A stretch of 64,000 bases of DNA, taken from the NCBI RefSeq assembly GCF_014646515.1, contig NZ_BMNK01000003.1:62001-126000 (forward strand), written 5' to 3'. This DNA is from Nonomuraea glycinis. Its GTDB lineage: Bacteria; Actinomycetota; Actinomycetes; Streptosporangiales; Streptosporangiaceae. Below, piece after piece: positions 37,061 to 45,586 of this stretch (position 1 is its first letter; each line of letters starts with the position of its first letter). The position numbers were made by a program, and so were the translations under genes. Below the pieces are notes generated by a model that was not told the DNA's origin, searched no databases, and worked only from the letters and a program-made list of their open reading frames with translations.

Positions 37061-37114
37061 CGCCAAACTGGCGATGCAACCACAAGTGTTATTTTCCCGA
37101 TGATGGCGCATCAT
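37061..37114. promoter_or_regulatory. Two short dyads upstream of ABC system 2
   Basis: CGCCA-AAC-TGGCG (37061-37073) and ATGATG-GCG-CATCAT (37100-37114) lie 120-170 bp before the binding-protein start. The 531 bp divergent region 36703-37233 has no gene, is relatively AT-rich and holds the conservon element at its left. The dyads are candidate operators only. Confidence 0.4.
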
Positions 37115-37233
37115 GTGGTGCTACCGTCAGGTCCTGTCGTGCGGTGTGCACACAGTCCCGCTAATACCTCTAGTAACACTCACCCCTCCTTCCCCTCCAG
37201 GCTCCACCTCATCTTGTGAAGGGAGTCCAAGAC

Positions 37234-38235
37234 ATGAGGCTTGGCCGTCCTGCCCGGGCCGTCATCATCGGATTCGCCCTGGCGTTAGGAGTCTCCGCCT
37301 GCAGCGGCGGCACCGACACCGCCAGTCCGCAGACGTCCGCCGCCGCCGGTAACGGCGGCCTGGAGAAGACCGAACTGAAGGTCGCCGCCCTGCCGGCCAT
37401 CGACAGTGCCGCGCTGTTCGTCGCCATTGACCAGAAACTCTTCGAGAAGGAGGGGCTCAAGGTCACGCCGGAGGTCGTCCAGTCGTCGCCCGAGGCCATT
37501 CCGATGATGCTCAACGGCGAGATCGACGCGATGTTCGGCAATTACGTGTCGATGTTCCAGGCACATGACCAGGGCGCGCTGAAGCTGCGCATCCTGGCCG
37601 AAGGATCGCGCGCCGCACCGGACTCGCTGAGCATCATGGCTCTGCCTGACTCACCGATCAAATCCGCCAAGGACCTCGAAGGCAAGACGATCAATGTGAA
37701 CGTCTTGCGTAATTTCCAGGAGCTTGCCCTCACCCAAGTACTGAAAGCCAACGACGTCGACCCCGCCAAGATCAAGTACGTCGCCGTGACGTTCCAGAAC
37801 ATCATGCCCGCGTGGCAAAAGGGACAGCTCGATGCCGCATATTTGGGCGAGCCGATGGTAACGGCGGCGACGTCCTCGATGGGGGCCAGAAAGATTCTCG
37901 ACCCGGCCTCCGGCCCCGCGGCCGAATTCCCCATCTCCGGCTACATCGGCACGCAGGAGTGGTACGACAAGCATCCGAAGACCGCCGCCGCCTTCCAGCG
38001 GGCCCTGCACAACGCGGCCAAGATGATGGAGAACAACCGTGAGGTGGTGGCCAACGTGCTGCCGAACTTCACCCAGATCGACAAGGACACGGCCGCGACC
38101 GTGACGTTCCCCTACTTCTCCAGCTCCGACAACCCGGTCCGGCTGCAACGCGTGGCCGACTGGATGCTGGAGGCCAAATGGCTCACCAAGGAGATCGACG
38201 TCAAGTCGTTGATGTCCCCCACCACCTCCGGGTGA
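37234..38235 (+). CDS. ABC transporter substrate-binding lipoprotein, NrtA/SsuA type (system 2)
   Basis: The ATG at 37234 has AAGGGAG 8 bases upstream. The 333-residue lipoprotein has the signal peptide AVIIGFALALGVSAC with Cys about residue 23, then a Ser/Thr-rich spacer. The binding fold begins LKVAALPAIDSAALFVAIDQKLFEKEGLKV and includes MFGNYVSMFQAHDQGAL and AYLGEPMVTAA. It is clearly paralogous to the system 1 protein (same F-x-K-I-or-Q and LQRVADxMLEA C-terminal blocks) but well diverged, so the two probably bind different ligands. It is divergent from conservon 2. Confidence 0.9.
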   Translation: MRLGRPARAVIIGFALALGVSACSGGTDTASPQTSAAAGNGGLEKTELKVAALPAIDSAALFVAIDQKLFEKEGLKVTPEVVQSSPEAIPMMLNGEIDAMFGNYVSMFQAHDQGALKLRILAEGSRAAPDSLSIMALPDSPIKSAKDLEGKTINVNVLRNFQELALTQVLKANDVDPAKIKYVAVTFQNIMPAWQKGQLDAAYLGEPMVTAATSSMGARKILDPASGPAAEFPISGYIGTQEWYDKHPKTAAAFQRALHNAAKMMENNREVVANVLPNFTQIDKDTAATVTFPYFSSSDNPVRLQRVADWMLEAKWLTKEIDVKSLMSPTTSG

Positions 38236-39077
38236 GCATCCGGACCCGCACCCATGACCGCCCGTCCACGGCCACCGCACGGTGGACGCGGCGGGCGGTC
38301 GGGGTGCTCGCCTTCGCCGCCCTGTTCGAGGCGCTCGGCCGGGCCGGACTGGTCGACATCGGCTTCCTGCCGCCCACCTCGGTCATCCTCTGGCGGGCCG
38401 GCGAGTTGCTCGTCGATCCCGCCTTCCGCGCGCACGCGGCGACCAGCATGCTGGCCTGGGCCATCGGGCTCGGCGCCGCGGCGCTGATCGCGGTGCCGCT
38501 CGGGCTGCTGCTCGGCAGCGTCCGGCTGATCGACGCCGCCACCCGGGCGATCGTCGAGTTCCTCCGCCCCATCCCGTCGGTGGCCCTCATCCCCCTGGTG
38601 GCCCTGGTCATCGGGACGGGCCTGCAACTGCGCGTCACCCTGGTGATCTACGCCTCCCTCTGGCCCATCCTCTACAACACCATGTACGGCCTGCGCGGCG
38701 TCGATCCGGTCGCCAAGGAGTCGCTGCGGTCCTACGGCTTCCGCGCTCCGGCGGTGCTGTGGTGGGTGTCGCTGCCGTCGGCGGCGCCGTTCATCATGAC
38801 CGGGTTCAGGCTGGCGACCGGGGTGGCGCTGATCCTCACGGTGAGCACCGAGATCGTGGCCGGTCGCGGGGAGGGCATCGGGGTGTTCATCTACTTCGCG
38901 GGCATCGCGGTGCCGGCGAGGATGGACGACATCATGGCCGGGGTCGTCTGGGTCGGGCTGTTCGGAGTGGTGGTCAACGCGCTGCTGGTCGCGGCCGAGC
39001 GGCGGCTCTTCGCCTGGCAGCACGCCAGGCTCGGGGCGCACGCCGGCGCGCCGGTCGCCGTGGGAGCCGGGCGGTGA
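38232..39077 (+). CDS. ABC transporter permease (system 2, first)
   Basis: This 281-residue permease starts with GTG overlapping the upstream stop (GTGA). It contains IVEFLRPIPSVALIPLVALVIGTG and the coupling loop KESLRSYGFRAPAVLWWVSLPSAAPFIMTG. It matches the first permease of system 1 over most of its length. Its hydrophobic segments and position support a taurine/nitrate-type importer. Confidence 0.91.
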   Translation: MSIRTRTHDRPSTATARWTRRAVGVLAFAALFEALGRAGLVDIGFLPPTSVILWRAGELLVDPAFRAHAATSMLAWAIGLGAAALIAVPLGLLLGSVRLIDAATRAIVEFLRPIPSVALIPLVALVIGTGLQLRVTLVIYASLWPILYNTMYGLRGVDPVAKESLRSYGFRAPAVLWWVSLPSAAPFIMTGFRLATGVALILTVSTEIVAGRGEGIGVFIYFAGIAVPARMDDIMAGVVWVGLFGVVVNALLVAAERRLFAWQHARLGAHAGAPVAVGAGR

Positions 39078-39886
39078 GCGCGGTCATGGGCCGCCTCGCC
39101 AGGGCGCTCGCCTCCCGCTGGCTGCTGCTGATCCTGCTGGTGGCGGCGTGGGAGTGGGGGACCACGATCGCCGGCAGCGCGTTCTTCCCGCCACCGTCCA
39201 CCATCGTGACCCGGATGCACGCGATGTGGTTCTCCGGCCCGCCGGAGCGGCTCTTCCTCACCGACCTGGCCGTCGAGAACGTCCTGCCCAGCCTGGGCCG
39301 GATGGCGGGCGGCCTGGCGGGCGGGGCGGTCCTCGGCGTCGCGCTCGGGCTGGCGCTGGGCCTGTCGGCCAAGGCCTACGACTATCTCGACGGCGTCCTG
39401 CAGTTCCTGCGCGCGATCCCGCCTCCGGCCCTGGTCACCGTCTTCCTGGTGGTGTTCGGGTTCGGGCTGCGCATGCAACTGGCCTTCATCGTCTTCAGCA
39501 TCGTGTGGCCGGTGTTGCTCAACACCGCCGACGGCGCCCGCTCGGTGGAGCCGCTGCACCTGAACACCGGACAGGTGTTCCGGCTGTCGCGGGCGCAGCG
39601 GATCTCGCTGATCGTCCTGCCCTCGGCGCTGCCCAAGATCTTCGCCGGACTGCGCTTGGCCCTGTCCCTGTCCCTGATCGTCACGGTCTTCGCCGAGCTG
39701 CTGCCCGGCACCACCAACGGCATCGGCTTCCAGCTCACCGTCGCCTACTCGACCTTCAACCTGCCGGCGATGTGGGCCGGCATCCTGCTGCTCGGCATCC
39801 TCGGCTACGTGCTCAACGAACTGTTCCTGGTCGCCGAGCGCCGCGTGCTGGCCTGGCACCACAGCGCCCAGCGCGTGGAGGTATGA
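39074..39886 (+). CDS. ABC transporter permease (system 2, second)
   Basis: This 270-residue permease begins at GTG 39074, overlapping the first permease stop (GTGA). Key blocks are FLRAIPPPALVTVFLVVFGFG and the coupling motif LNTGQVFRLSRAQRISLIVLPSALPKIFAGLRLA. It corresponds to the second permease of system 1. The upstream open frame was rejected because it lies within the first permease gene. Confidence 0.91.
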   Translation: MSAVMGRLARALASRWLLLILLVAAWEWGTTIAGSAFFPPPSTIVTRMHAMWFSGPPERLFLTDLAVENVLPSLGRMAGGLAGGAVLGVALGLALGLSAKAYDYLDGVLQFLRAIPPPALVTVFLVVFGFGLRMQLAFIVFSIVWPVLLNTADGARSVEPLHLNTGQVFRLSRAQRISLIVLPSALPKIFAGLRLALSLSLIVTVFAELLPGTTNGIGFQLTVAYSTFNLPAMWAGILLLGILGYVLNELFLVAERRVLAWHHSAQRVEV

Positions 39887-39970
39887 GCCGTTTTACGGAG
39901 TCATGCGCAAGATATGACGCCTTCGATAGAGTCGGCGTGTCATCGCTGGACTCGGCCCTAGGAATTCACT

Positions 39971-40744
39971 TTGCTGGAGATAGAGAACCTCACGCACATA
40001 TATGGCGGCGGTGGGCCGAACGAGCATCACGCCATCGACGGGCTCGACCTCAAGGTGGCCGATGGCGAGCTGCTGTGCATCGTCGGGCCGTCCGGGTGCG
40101 GGAAGTCCACCCTGCTGCGCTCCATCGCCGGGCTGATCTCGCCCACCGGCGGGCAGGTCAAGGTCGACGACGTGCTGGTCAAGCAGACGCCTGACAACCT
40201 GGCCGTGGTGTTCCAGGACTACAGCCGGTCGCTGTTCCCCTGGATGTCGGTGGCCGACAACGTCGCGCTGCCGCTGCGCCGCAAGGGTTTCGACCGGCGT
40301 AAGCGGCGGGCGGCCGCGCAGGAGGCACTGGAGTCGGTGGGGCTGGCGGAGGCGGGCCGCAAGTATCCCTTCCAGCTGTCCGGCGGCATGCAGCAGCGGG
40401 TGGCCATCGCCCGCGCGCTGGCCTACCGGCCGACCCTGATGCTCATGGACGAGCCGTTCGGCTCCGTGGACGCGCAGACCCGGGAGGATCTGGAGGACCT
40501 CGTGCTGGAGGTTCGCCGGCTCCACCAGATGACCATCGTGCTCATCACGCACGACATCGACGAGAGCGTCTACGTCGGCGACCGCGTCGTGGTGCTCTCC
40601 AAGGCGCCCGCGCACGTGGTCGGCGACCTGAACGTGGCCCTGCCGGGGCCCCGCGACCAGATCACCACCCGCGAGCACCCGGACTTCGTCCACCTGCGGG
40701 CCGAGGTGGGCCGCCTGGTGCGCGGCCACACGGTCGCGCACTGA
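39971..40744 (+). CDS. ABC transporter ATPase, SsuB/TauB/NrtD type
   Basis: This 257-residue ATPase has Walker A GPSGCGKSTLLRSIAG, Q-loop VVFQDYSRSLFPWM, signature [15 protein letters not shown], Walker B LMLMDEPFGSVD and H-loop LITHDIDESVYVGDR. The start is TTG 39971: an in-frame stop lies just above and AGGA sits 7 bases upstream. It follows the permeases after 84 bp. It is the only ATPase of this type in the window, so it may energise both system 1 and system 2. A strong bidirectional terminator follows. Confidence 0.93.
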   Translation: MLEIENLTHIYGGGGPNEHHAIDGLDLKVADGELLCIVGPSGCGKSTLLRSIAGLISPTGGQVKVDDVLVKQTPDNLAVVFQDYSRSLFPWMSVADNVALPLRRKGFDRRKRRAAAQEALESVGLAEAGRKYPFQLSGGMQQRVAIARALAYRPTLMLMDEPFGSVDAQTREDLEDLVLEVRRLHQMTIVLITHDIDESVYVGDRVVVLSKAPAHVVGDLNVALPGPRDQITTREHPDFVHLRAEVGRLVRGHTVAH

Positions 40745-40772
40745 CCTACGCGCTGGTATCCGGCCGTTCGCG

Positions 40773-40803
40773 GCCTCAGCGGTGCCGGCGGCACCGCTGA
40801 GGC
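40773..40803. terminator. Bidirectional terminator between ATPase and conservon 3
   Basis: A perfect 14 bp stem (40773-40786 with 40790-40803) closes a 3 nt loop in the 66 bp between two convergent genes. It can end transcripts from both sides. Confidence 0.85.
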
Positions 40804-40810
40804 GCCCGGA

Positions 40811-41389
40811 TCACGCCGGAGCGTGCGTGTGGCGGGTCAGCGCGTGCTCCACCAGGGTGATCAGCGTGGTCTTGACCGCGTCCCTGGATCGAGCGTCCAG
40901 GCGTACGACGGGAGTGTGCGAGCTCAGCGACAGCGCCTCGCGCACGTCGTCCTCCCCGTGACCGAACTGCCCGTCCCAGCCGTTGATCCCGATGACGAAG
41001 GGCAGCTTGGCCTCTTCGAAGTAGTCGATGGCCGGGAAGCTGTCGGCCAGGCGGCGGGTGTCGACCAGGACCACGGCGCCGATCGCGCCGCGCACCAGGT
41101 CGTCCCACATGAACCAGAACCGGTGCTGACCCGGCGTGCCGAACAGGTAAAGAATAAGGTCACGGTCCAGCGACACCCGGCCGAAGTCCATCGCCACGGT
41201 CGTGGTCGTCTTGTTCGGCGTGAGCGAGACGTCGTCGACCCCCGCCGAGGCGTCGGTCATCACCGCCTCCGTGGTCAGCGGCAAGATTTCGGACACCGCT
41301 CCCACGAACGTCGTCTTGCCAACGCCGAACCCGCCGGCCACGACGATCTTCGTCGAGGTCAGGCCGGCGCTAGAGCCTGCGAAGTCCAC
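40811..41389 (-). CDS. cvnD: Conservon 3 small GTPase-like protein (CvnD)
   Basis: This 192-residue GTPase starts at GTG (VDFAGSSAGLTSTKIVVAGG). GGFGVGKTTF, LFGTPGQHRFWFMWDD and INGWDG are present. The switch I region reads ASAGVDDVSLTPNKTTTTVAMDFG, a variant shared with conservon 4 and not with 1 or 2, so copies 3 and 4 form one subtype. The 3' end meets the terminator and converges on the ATPase gene. Confidence 0.93.
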   Translation of the reverse strand: MDFAGSSAGLTSTKIVVAGGFGVGKTTFVGAVSEILPLTTEAVMTDASAGVDDVSLTPNKTTTTVAMDFGRVSLDRDLILYLFGTPGQHRFWFMWDDLVRGAIGAVVLVDTRRLADSFPAIDYFEEAKLPFVIGINGWDGQFGHGEDDVREALSLSSHTPVVRLDARSRDAVKTTLITLVEHALTRHTHAPA

Positions 41390-41774
41390 TGAGCACCCTT
41401 TCGAGCAAGTTGAGGTCCGGCTTTCCCGCGTCCAGCGCAGGCTGGTGCACGCGGATCAGGCCTTCCGACGCCATGTCGGCGATCAGCACCCGGACCACCC
41501 CGAGGGGCTGGTGTAAGAGGGCTGAGATCTCAGCAACCGATCGGACGTTCCGGGTCAGCTGAATGATCGCCTGATACTCCGGACTGAGAAGAGACACATC
41601 TTGATATTCGGACGTCACGGAGGACACCAACGCCTCCATGGCGAACTTCATCCGCGGAGCGGTCCGCCCCCCGGTCACGGCATAAGGCCGTACCAGGGAG
41701 CTCGACTTCGGCGGACGGGGAGCCGACGGATGCGGCGGAGTGCTATCACCAGCCCAACCCTGACCTGACACCAT
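41370..41774 (-). CDS. cvnC: Conservon 3 DUF742 protein (CvnC)
   Basis: This 134-residue DUF742 protein starts at ATG with GGAG just upstream. The N-terminus is Pro/Ser-rich (GDSTPPHPSAPRPPKSSS) and lacks the WNSGGW units of copies 1 and 2. Core blocks LVRPYAVTGGRTAPRMKFAMEAL and RSVAEISALLHQPLGVVRVLIADMA are conserved, ending VLSGLRRL. It overlaps cvnD by 20 bases, the same offset as in the other copies. Confidence 0.92.
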   Translation of the reverse strand: MVSGQGWAGDSTPPHPSAPRPPKSSSLVRPYAVTGGRTAPRMKFAMEALVSSVTSEYQDVSLLSPEYQAIIQLTRNVRSVAEISALLHQPLGVVRVLIADMASEGLIRVHQPALDAGKPDLNLLERVLSGLRRL

Positions 41775-41794
41775 GATCTCCTGTCACCGCCCGT

Positions 41795-42217
41795 CTAGCG
41801 GGGGCGGGCCGCCTGCAGTTCGGCACGTACGGCCGGTGTGAGCACCTGACCCGCACGCTCGACCAGCAGCGTCATCTGGTAGGCCACCAAGCCCATGTCG
41901 CAGTCGGGCGCCGCCAGCACCGCGAGACACGACCCGTCGCTGATCGACATGATCATCAACAGGCCACGCTGCATCTCGATGACGGTCTGGGAGACCATGC
42001 CACCTTCGAAGACGCGGGCCGCACCCTGGGTCAAACTGATCACACCTGAGGCGACAGCGGCAAGCTGGTCGGCCCTGTCCTTGGGGAAACCCTCGGAGAA
42101 GGCCAGCGGCAGGCCGTCTGACGACACCACGACGGTGTGCGCCACACCAGGCACGTTGTTGACAAAATCGGTGATCAGCCAGTTGATGCCACGCGCTCCC
42201 TGGCTCAGTTCTCTCAT
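41795..42217 (-). CDS. cvnB: Conservon 3 roadblock/LC7 protein (CvnB)
   Basis: This 140-residue roadblock protein has GINWLITDFVNNVPGVAHTVVVSSDGLPLA, then FSEGFPKDRADQLAAVASGVISLTQGAARVFEGG and the LAVLAAPDCDMGLVAYQMTLLVERAG end block. The FSxGFPKDR form is shared with conservon 4. The start overlaps the kinase stop in ATGA. Confidence 0.94.
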   Translation of the reverse strand: MRELSQGARGINWLITDFVNNVPGVAHTVVVSSDGLPLAFSEGFPKDRADQLAAVASGVISLTQGAARVFEGGMVSQTVIEMQRGLLMIMSISDGSCLAVLAAPDCDMGLVAYQMTLLVERAGQVLTPAVRAELQAARPR

Positions 42218-45200
42218 TGTTGCTCCTCCTCATTCTCGTCTCCGCGGGTGAACGCGCGGCCTTGCCGTACGCCTTGCTGGAAGCTCGACAAGCGGCTTCG
42301 CAGCCGATCGGGAGAGATCTGCGGGGCCGGTGAAGTGACGGGGGGCTCGGCCAGGCTCGCCGTGCCGGGCACCAGGTTCGCCTTGGGGACGCGGCGCGGC
42401 AGCCCGGACGCGGTGGTGCCGCCCTTCGCGGGCTCGGCCGCCGCTTGGGCCGCCTGCCAGCCGCTGTCCGCCGGGGACGTCCACGACGGGCTGACGCCCG
42501 ACTCGCCCGGCCTGCGCTGCGGCAGCGCGGGCTTGTCCGAGGCGGTCTCCATCGGCCGGATGGCGGGCTGCACCTGCGTCTCCGGCTCGGGCTCGGGCTC
42601 CGGCACCGGGTCGGGCCGGCGGGGGGCGAGCTGCTCGGGCTCGGGGCGGCGGAACCAGTCGGACCCGACGGAGGAGAAGATCGGCAGGAACTCGTCGCCC
42701 TGCTCCTCCAACGGCGAGTTGCGCACCACGGGGAGCGGTCCGGTCAGGTCCTGTGAGGAGTAGTTGCCGGGCCCGAACGGGTTGACCGCCGCGTGGCCGT
42801 TCTGCGGGACGGGGTCGGCGGGCTTGGGACCATCGGCGAAGGACGGCCAGCGCTGCTCGTCACCCGCGAGCGAGTTCCAGCGCTGCTCGTCGGCCGCGAA
42901 CGGCGACGGGCGCTGCTCCTCGCCGAAGGGCCGCTGCGCGGGCTGCTGGCCGAAGGAGGTCCAGCGCTGTTCCTCCTGCGGCTGGGCGGGCGGCTCGGTG
43001 GCGAAGGAGGGCCAGCGGGGCTCCTCCGGCGCCAGGGGAGGCGGCTCCTCGGCGAAGGACGGCCACCGCTGGTCGCCGAGCGCCGGCGCGGGCGGGGGCG
43101 TCTCCTCCGCGAACGAAGGCCAGCGGGGCTCGGCCGCCGCCGGGGGCGGCGCCACCTCGCCGAAGGACGGCCAGGACTGCTGCTCCTGCCGCTTCTGCGG
43201 CTCGGGGAACGGCGGCCAGGCCTCGCCCCCGGGCGCGGGCAGCGAGCCGGGCCACTGGGTGTCCATCGGCGCGCTGTCCTTGCCCCTGATGTCGGCCGTG
43301 TCGAGCCCGGGGGGCATCGAGGCCATGCCGCCGGGGGGCGCCGCGTAGACGCCGGAGCCGTTCGTCGCCGGGCTCTGGTCGAACATGCTGGGGTCGAAGT
43401 TGGTGAACGCGTCGTACTGGGAGCGCTGCTGCGGGGCGCCCGGCATGCCGGCCAGCAGCATGTCGGGCAGCATGACCATCGCGCTCAGGCCGCCGCGCTC
43501 GCGCATCATCAGCTGCACCCGGATGCCGTGGCGCAGGGCCAGGCGGCCGACCACGAACAGGCCCATGCGGCGCGACACCGCGACGTCCACGACGGGCGGG
43601 TTGGCCAGCCGCCAGTTGGCCTCGGCCAGCTCCTCGGCGCTCATGCCGATGCCCAGGTCGTTGATCGTCACCAGCACGCCGCCGCTGTCGACGGCGCTGG
43701 TGACCTGAACCTTGCTCTCGCGCGGCGAGAACGAGACGGCGTTCTCGATCAGCTCGGCCAGCAGGTGCACGGCGTCGGTGACGGCCGGACCGGCGACCAT
43801 GGGGCCGGACGCGATCTGGATCTGGACCCGCTCGTAGTTCTCGACCTCCGACAGGGAGGCGCGGGCCACGTCGACCAGCGGGACCGGCTCACTCCACTTA
43901 CGGGCGGCCTCCTGGCCGGCCAGGACCAGCAGGTTCTCGCTGTTGCGGCGCATACGGGTGGCGAGGTGGTCCAGGCGGAACAGGTTGGCGAGCCGGTTCT
44001 CGTCCTCCTCGCCCTGCTCCAGGCCCTCGATGAGCTGGAGCTGCCGCTCGACCAGCGTCTGGCTGCGGCGCGACAGGTTGACGAACATCGAGTTGACGTT
44101 GGCACGCAGCTTGGCCTCGTCGCCGGCCAGCCGGATCGCCTCGCGGTGGACCTCGTCGAACGCCCGGGCCACTTCCCCGATCTCGTCCCGGGTGTCGATA
44201 CCGACCGACGGCACCTCGGGCACCCGGGCCGCGTCGCCGGACTCACGCAGCACGCGGACGGTCTCCGGCAGCCGGGTGGTGGCGACCTGGAGAGCCTCGG
44301 CCCGCAGCCGCCGCAGCGGCCGCACCAGCGATCCGGCCACCCGGGTGGTGATCACCAGCACCAGGAGCAGCAGGACCAGGATGGTGGCGCCGGAGATGAT
44401 GGCGTTGCGCTGCTCGGTGTCACTGAGCTCGCGGGTCTTCGTCACGATCTTGGTGGCCAGGCCGTCCTCGACCTTGCGCATCGCGTTGGTGGTGAGCAGG
44501 GTGCTCTCGTACCAGAGGTTGATGTCCCGGCGTGAGGTGACGTCGAGGTCCCTGATGCGGGCGTACTCGCGCAGCTGGGCCAGGGCCCGCTGGCGCATGG
44601 AGTCGGCGCGGTCGATCTCGATGCCGCGCACGACCTTCGAGTAGGCCGCCAGGTCCTGGGGATCGGCCTCCTGCTCGAAGGCGGCGAGCTCGGACTGCTG
44701 ACGGTTCCACGAACCGAGGAAGTCGGACAGGTCGTCGTAGTCGAGCGACCGCTCTTCGAGCGCGACGACCATGATGCCCTGCTGGCGCGAGACCTCTTCC
44801 TTGACCCGCTGGAGCGCGCGCAGCGCGTTCACGTCACCCTGGAGGTCTTCGTCGTTGACACCCTCGCCCAGGTCGGCCTGGAGCGCGGCCAGGACCTCGA
44901 TGAGCCGCGAGTAGGTGCTGATCGAGGCCCGGGGCGGGACGCTGTCACCCAGGATCGACTCACGCAGCCCCTTGAGGCCGTTGAGCCACCGGTTCATCTC
45001 CTCGACCTCGCCCTGCACCCGCGTGGAGTGGGAGGCGTCGATGGCGCCCGAGGCCTCCAGCACGCGCTGCTTGGCGGCATCGACCGTGCCACGCTGCGTG
45101 CGCAGCTGGGTCATCCGGCCGTTCCGCCGGTTGTCGGCGACGTACCACGCGGTGAGGGTACGTTCCTTCCCGAGTTCGTGGGAGAGCACGCCGACGCGCT

Positions 45201-45408
45201 GCACCAGCTCGGCCACCTGGGTGAGCCGGCGGTATTCGCTGCTCGTGCCGATGGCGTCGGCCAACTGGATGCCTGCGAGCAGCACACCCACGATCGTGGG
45301 AATGAGGATCAGCGCCACCAGCCTCGAGCGCACGCGCCAGTTCGCCAGCCGGAACCGTCCGCCTGTGTACTCCCCCGGCCTCGTGTGCTTGGGGTTTTCC
45401 GTCCTCAC
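42214..45408 (-). CDS. cvnA: Conservon 3 nitrate/sulfonate-sensing-type histidine kinase (CvnA)
   Basis: The GTG at 45408 gives 1064 residues, the longest of the four. It has a first membrane segment (VALILIPTIVGVLLAGI), a diverged NIT-type sensor, a second segment (AIISGATILVLLLLVLVITTRV), HAMP, LDHLATRMRRNSENLLVLAG and an ATPase domain with ELIENAVSFSPRE and a less usual NDLGIGMSAEELAEAN at the G1 box. The tail of roughly 400 residues contains at least seven WPSF-type repeats (nt 42822-43180), then FLPIFSSVGSDWF and the shared end motifs. It lies downstream of the aldehyde dehydrogenase on the same strand rather than opposite a transporter. Confidence 0.93.
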   Translation of the reverse strand: MRTENPKHTRPGEYTGGRFRLANWRVRSRLVALILIPTIVGVLLAGIQLADAIGTSSEYRRLTQVAELVQRVGVLSHELGKERTLTAWYVADNRRNGRMTQLRTQRGTVDAAKQRVLEASGAIDASHSTRVQGEVEEMNRWLNGLKGLRESILGDSVPPRASISTYSRLIEVLAALQADLGEGVNDEDLQGDVNALRALQRVKEEVSRQQGIMVVALEERSLDYDDLSDFLGSWNRQQSELAAFEQEADPQDLAAYSKVVRGIEIDRADSMRQRALAQLREYARIRDLDVTSRRDINLWYESTLLTTNAMRKVEDGLATKIVTKTRELSDTEQRNAIISGATILVLLLLVLVITTRVAGSLVRPLRRLRAEALQVATTRLPETVRVLRESGDAARVPEVPSVGIDTRDEIGEVARAFDEVHREAIRLAGDEAKLRANVNSMFVNLSRRSQTLVERQLQLIEGLEQGEEDENRLANLFRLDHLATRMRRNSENLLVLAGQEAARKWSEPVPLVDVARASLSEVENYERVQIQIASGPMVAGPAVTDAVHLLAELIENAVSFSPRESKVQVTSAVDSGGVLVTINDLGIGMSAEELAEANWRLANPPVVDVAVSRRMGLFVVGRLALRHGIRVQLMMRERGGLSAMVMLPDMLLAGMPGAPQQRSQYDAFTNFDPSMFDQSPATNGSGVYAAPPGGMASMPPGLDTADIRGKDSAPMDTQWPGSLPAPGGEAWPPFPEPQKRQEQQSWPSFGEVAPPPAAAEPRWPSFAEETPPPAPALGDQRWPSFAEEPPPLAPEEPRWPSFATEPPAQPQEEQRWTSFGQQPAQRPFGEEQRPSPFAADEQRWNSLAGDEQRWPSFADGPKPADPVPQNGHAAVNPFGPGNYSSQDLTGPLPVVRNSPLEEQGDEFLPIFSSVGSDWFRRPEPEQLAPRRPDPVPEPEPEPETQVQPAIRPMETASDKPALPQRRPGESGVSPSWTSPADSGWQAAQAAAEPAKGGTTASGLPRRVPKANLVPGTASLAEPPVTSPAPQISPDRLRSRLSSFQQGVRQGRAFTRGDENEEEQQ

Positions 45409-45489
45409 TGGCTCTCGCAACCTCTCGCCGTTACGTGCTCGAAGGAAATCAGACACGCGTGTGGCGCATGGGATTCTGCCGGGCTGGGT

Positions 45490-45521
45490 AATTGGAACAC
45501 AACCCGTACCAGATCGGCCAA
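45490..45521 (-). promoter_or_regulatory. Conserved conservon upstream element, copy 3
   Basis: This 32 bp element lies 82-113 bp before the cvnA start. On the minus strand it begins TTGGCCGATCTGGTAC and ends TTGTGTTCCAATT, nearly identical to copy 4 apart from one inserted base in the middle. Confidence 0.65.
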
Positions 45522-45586
45522 CCGGACATATCCCACTAAACGCTCCCAAAATAGGATCATGGGAGACATAGCGCCGTTCACGTTCT

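Noticed and set aside
45490..45521. ECF sigma promoter reading rightward from the GGAAC in the conservon element
   Set aside because: In copy 3 no plus-strand gene follows, copy 1 has GGAGC instead, and the conserved geometry makes sense toward cvnA. A leftward promoter or operator is simpler.
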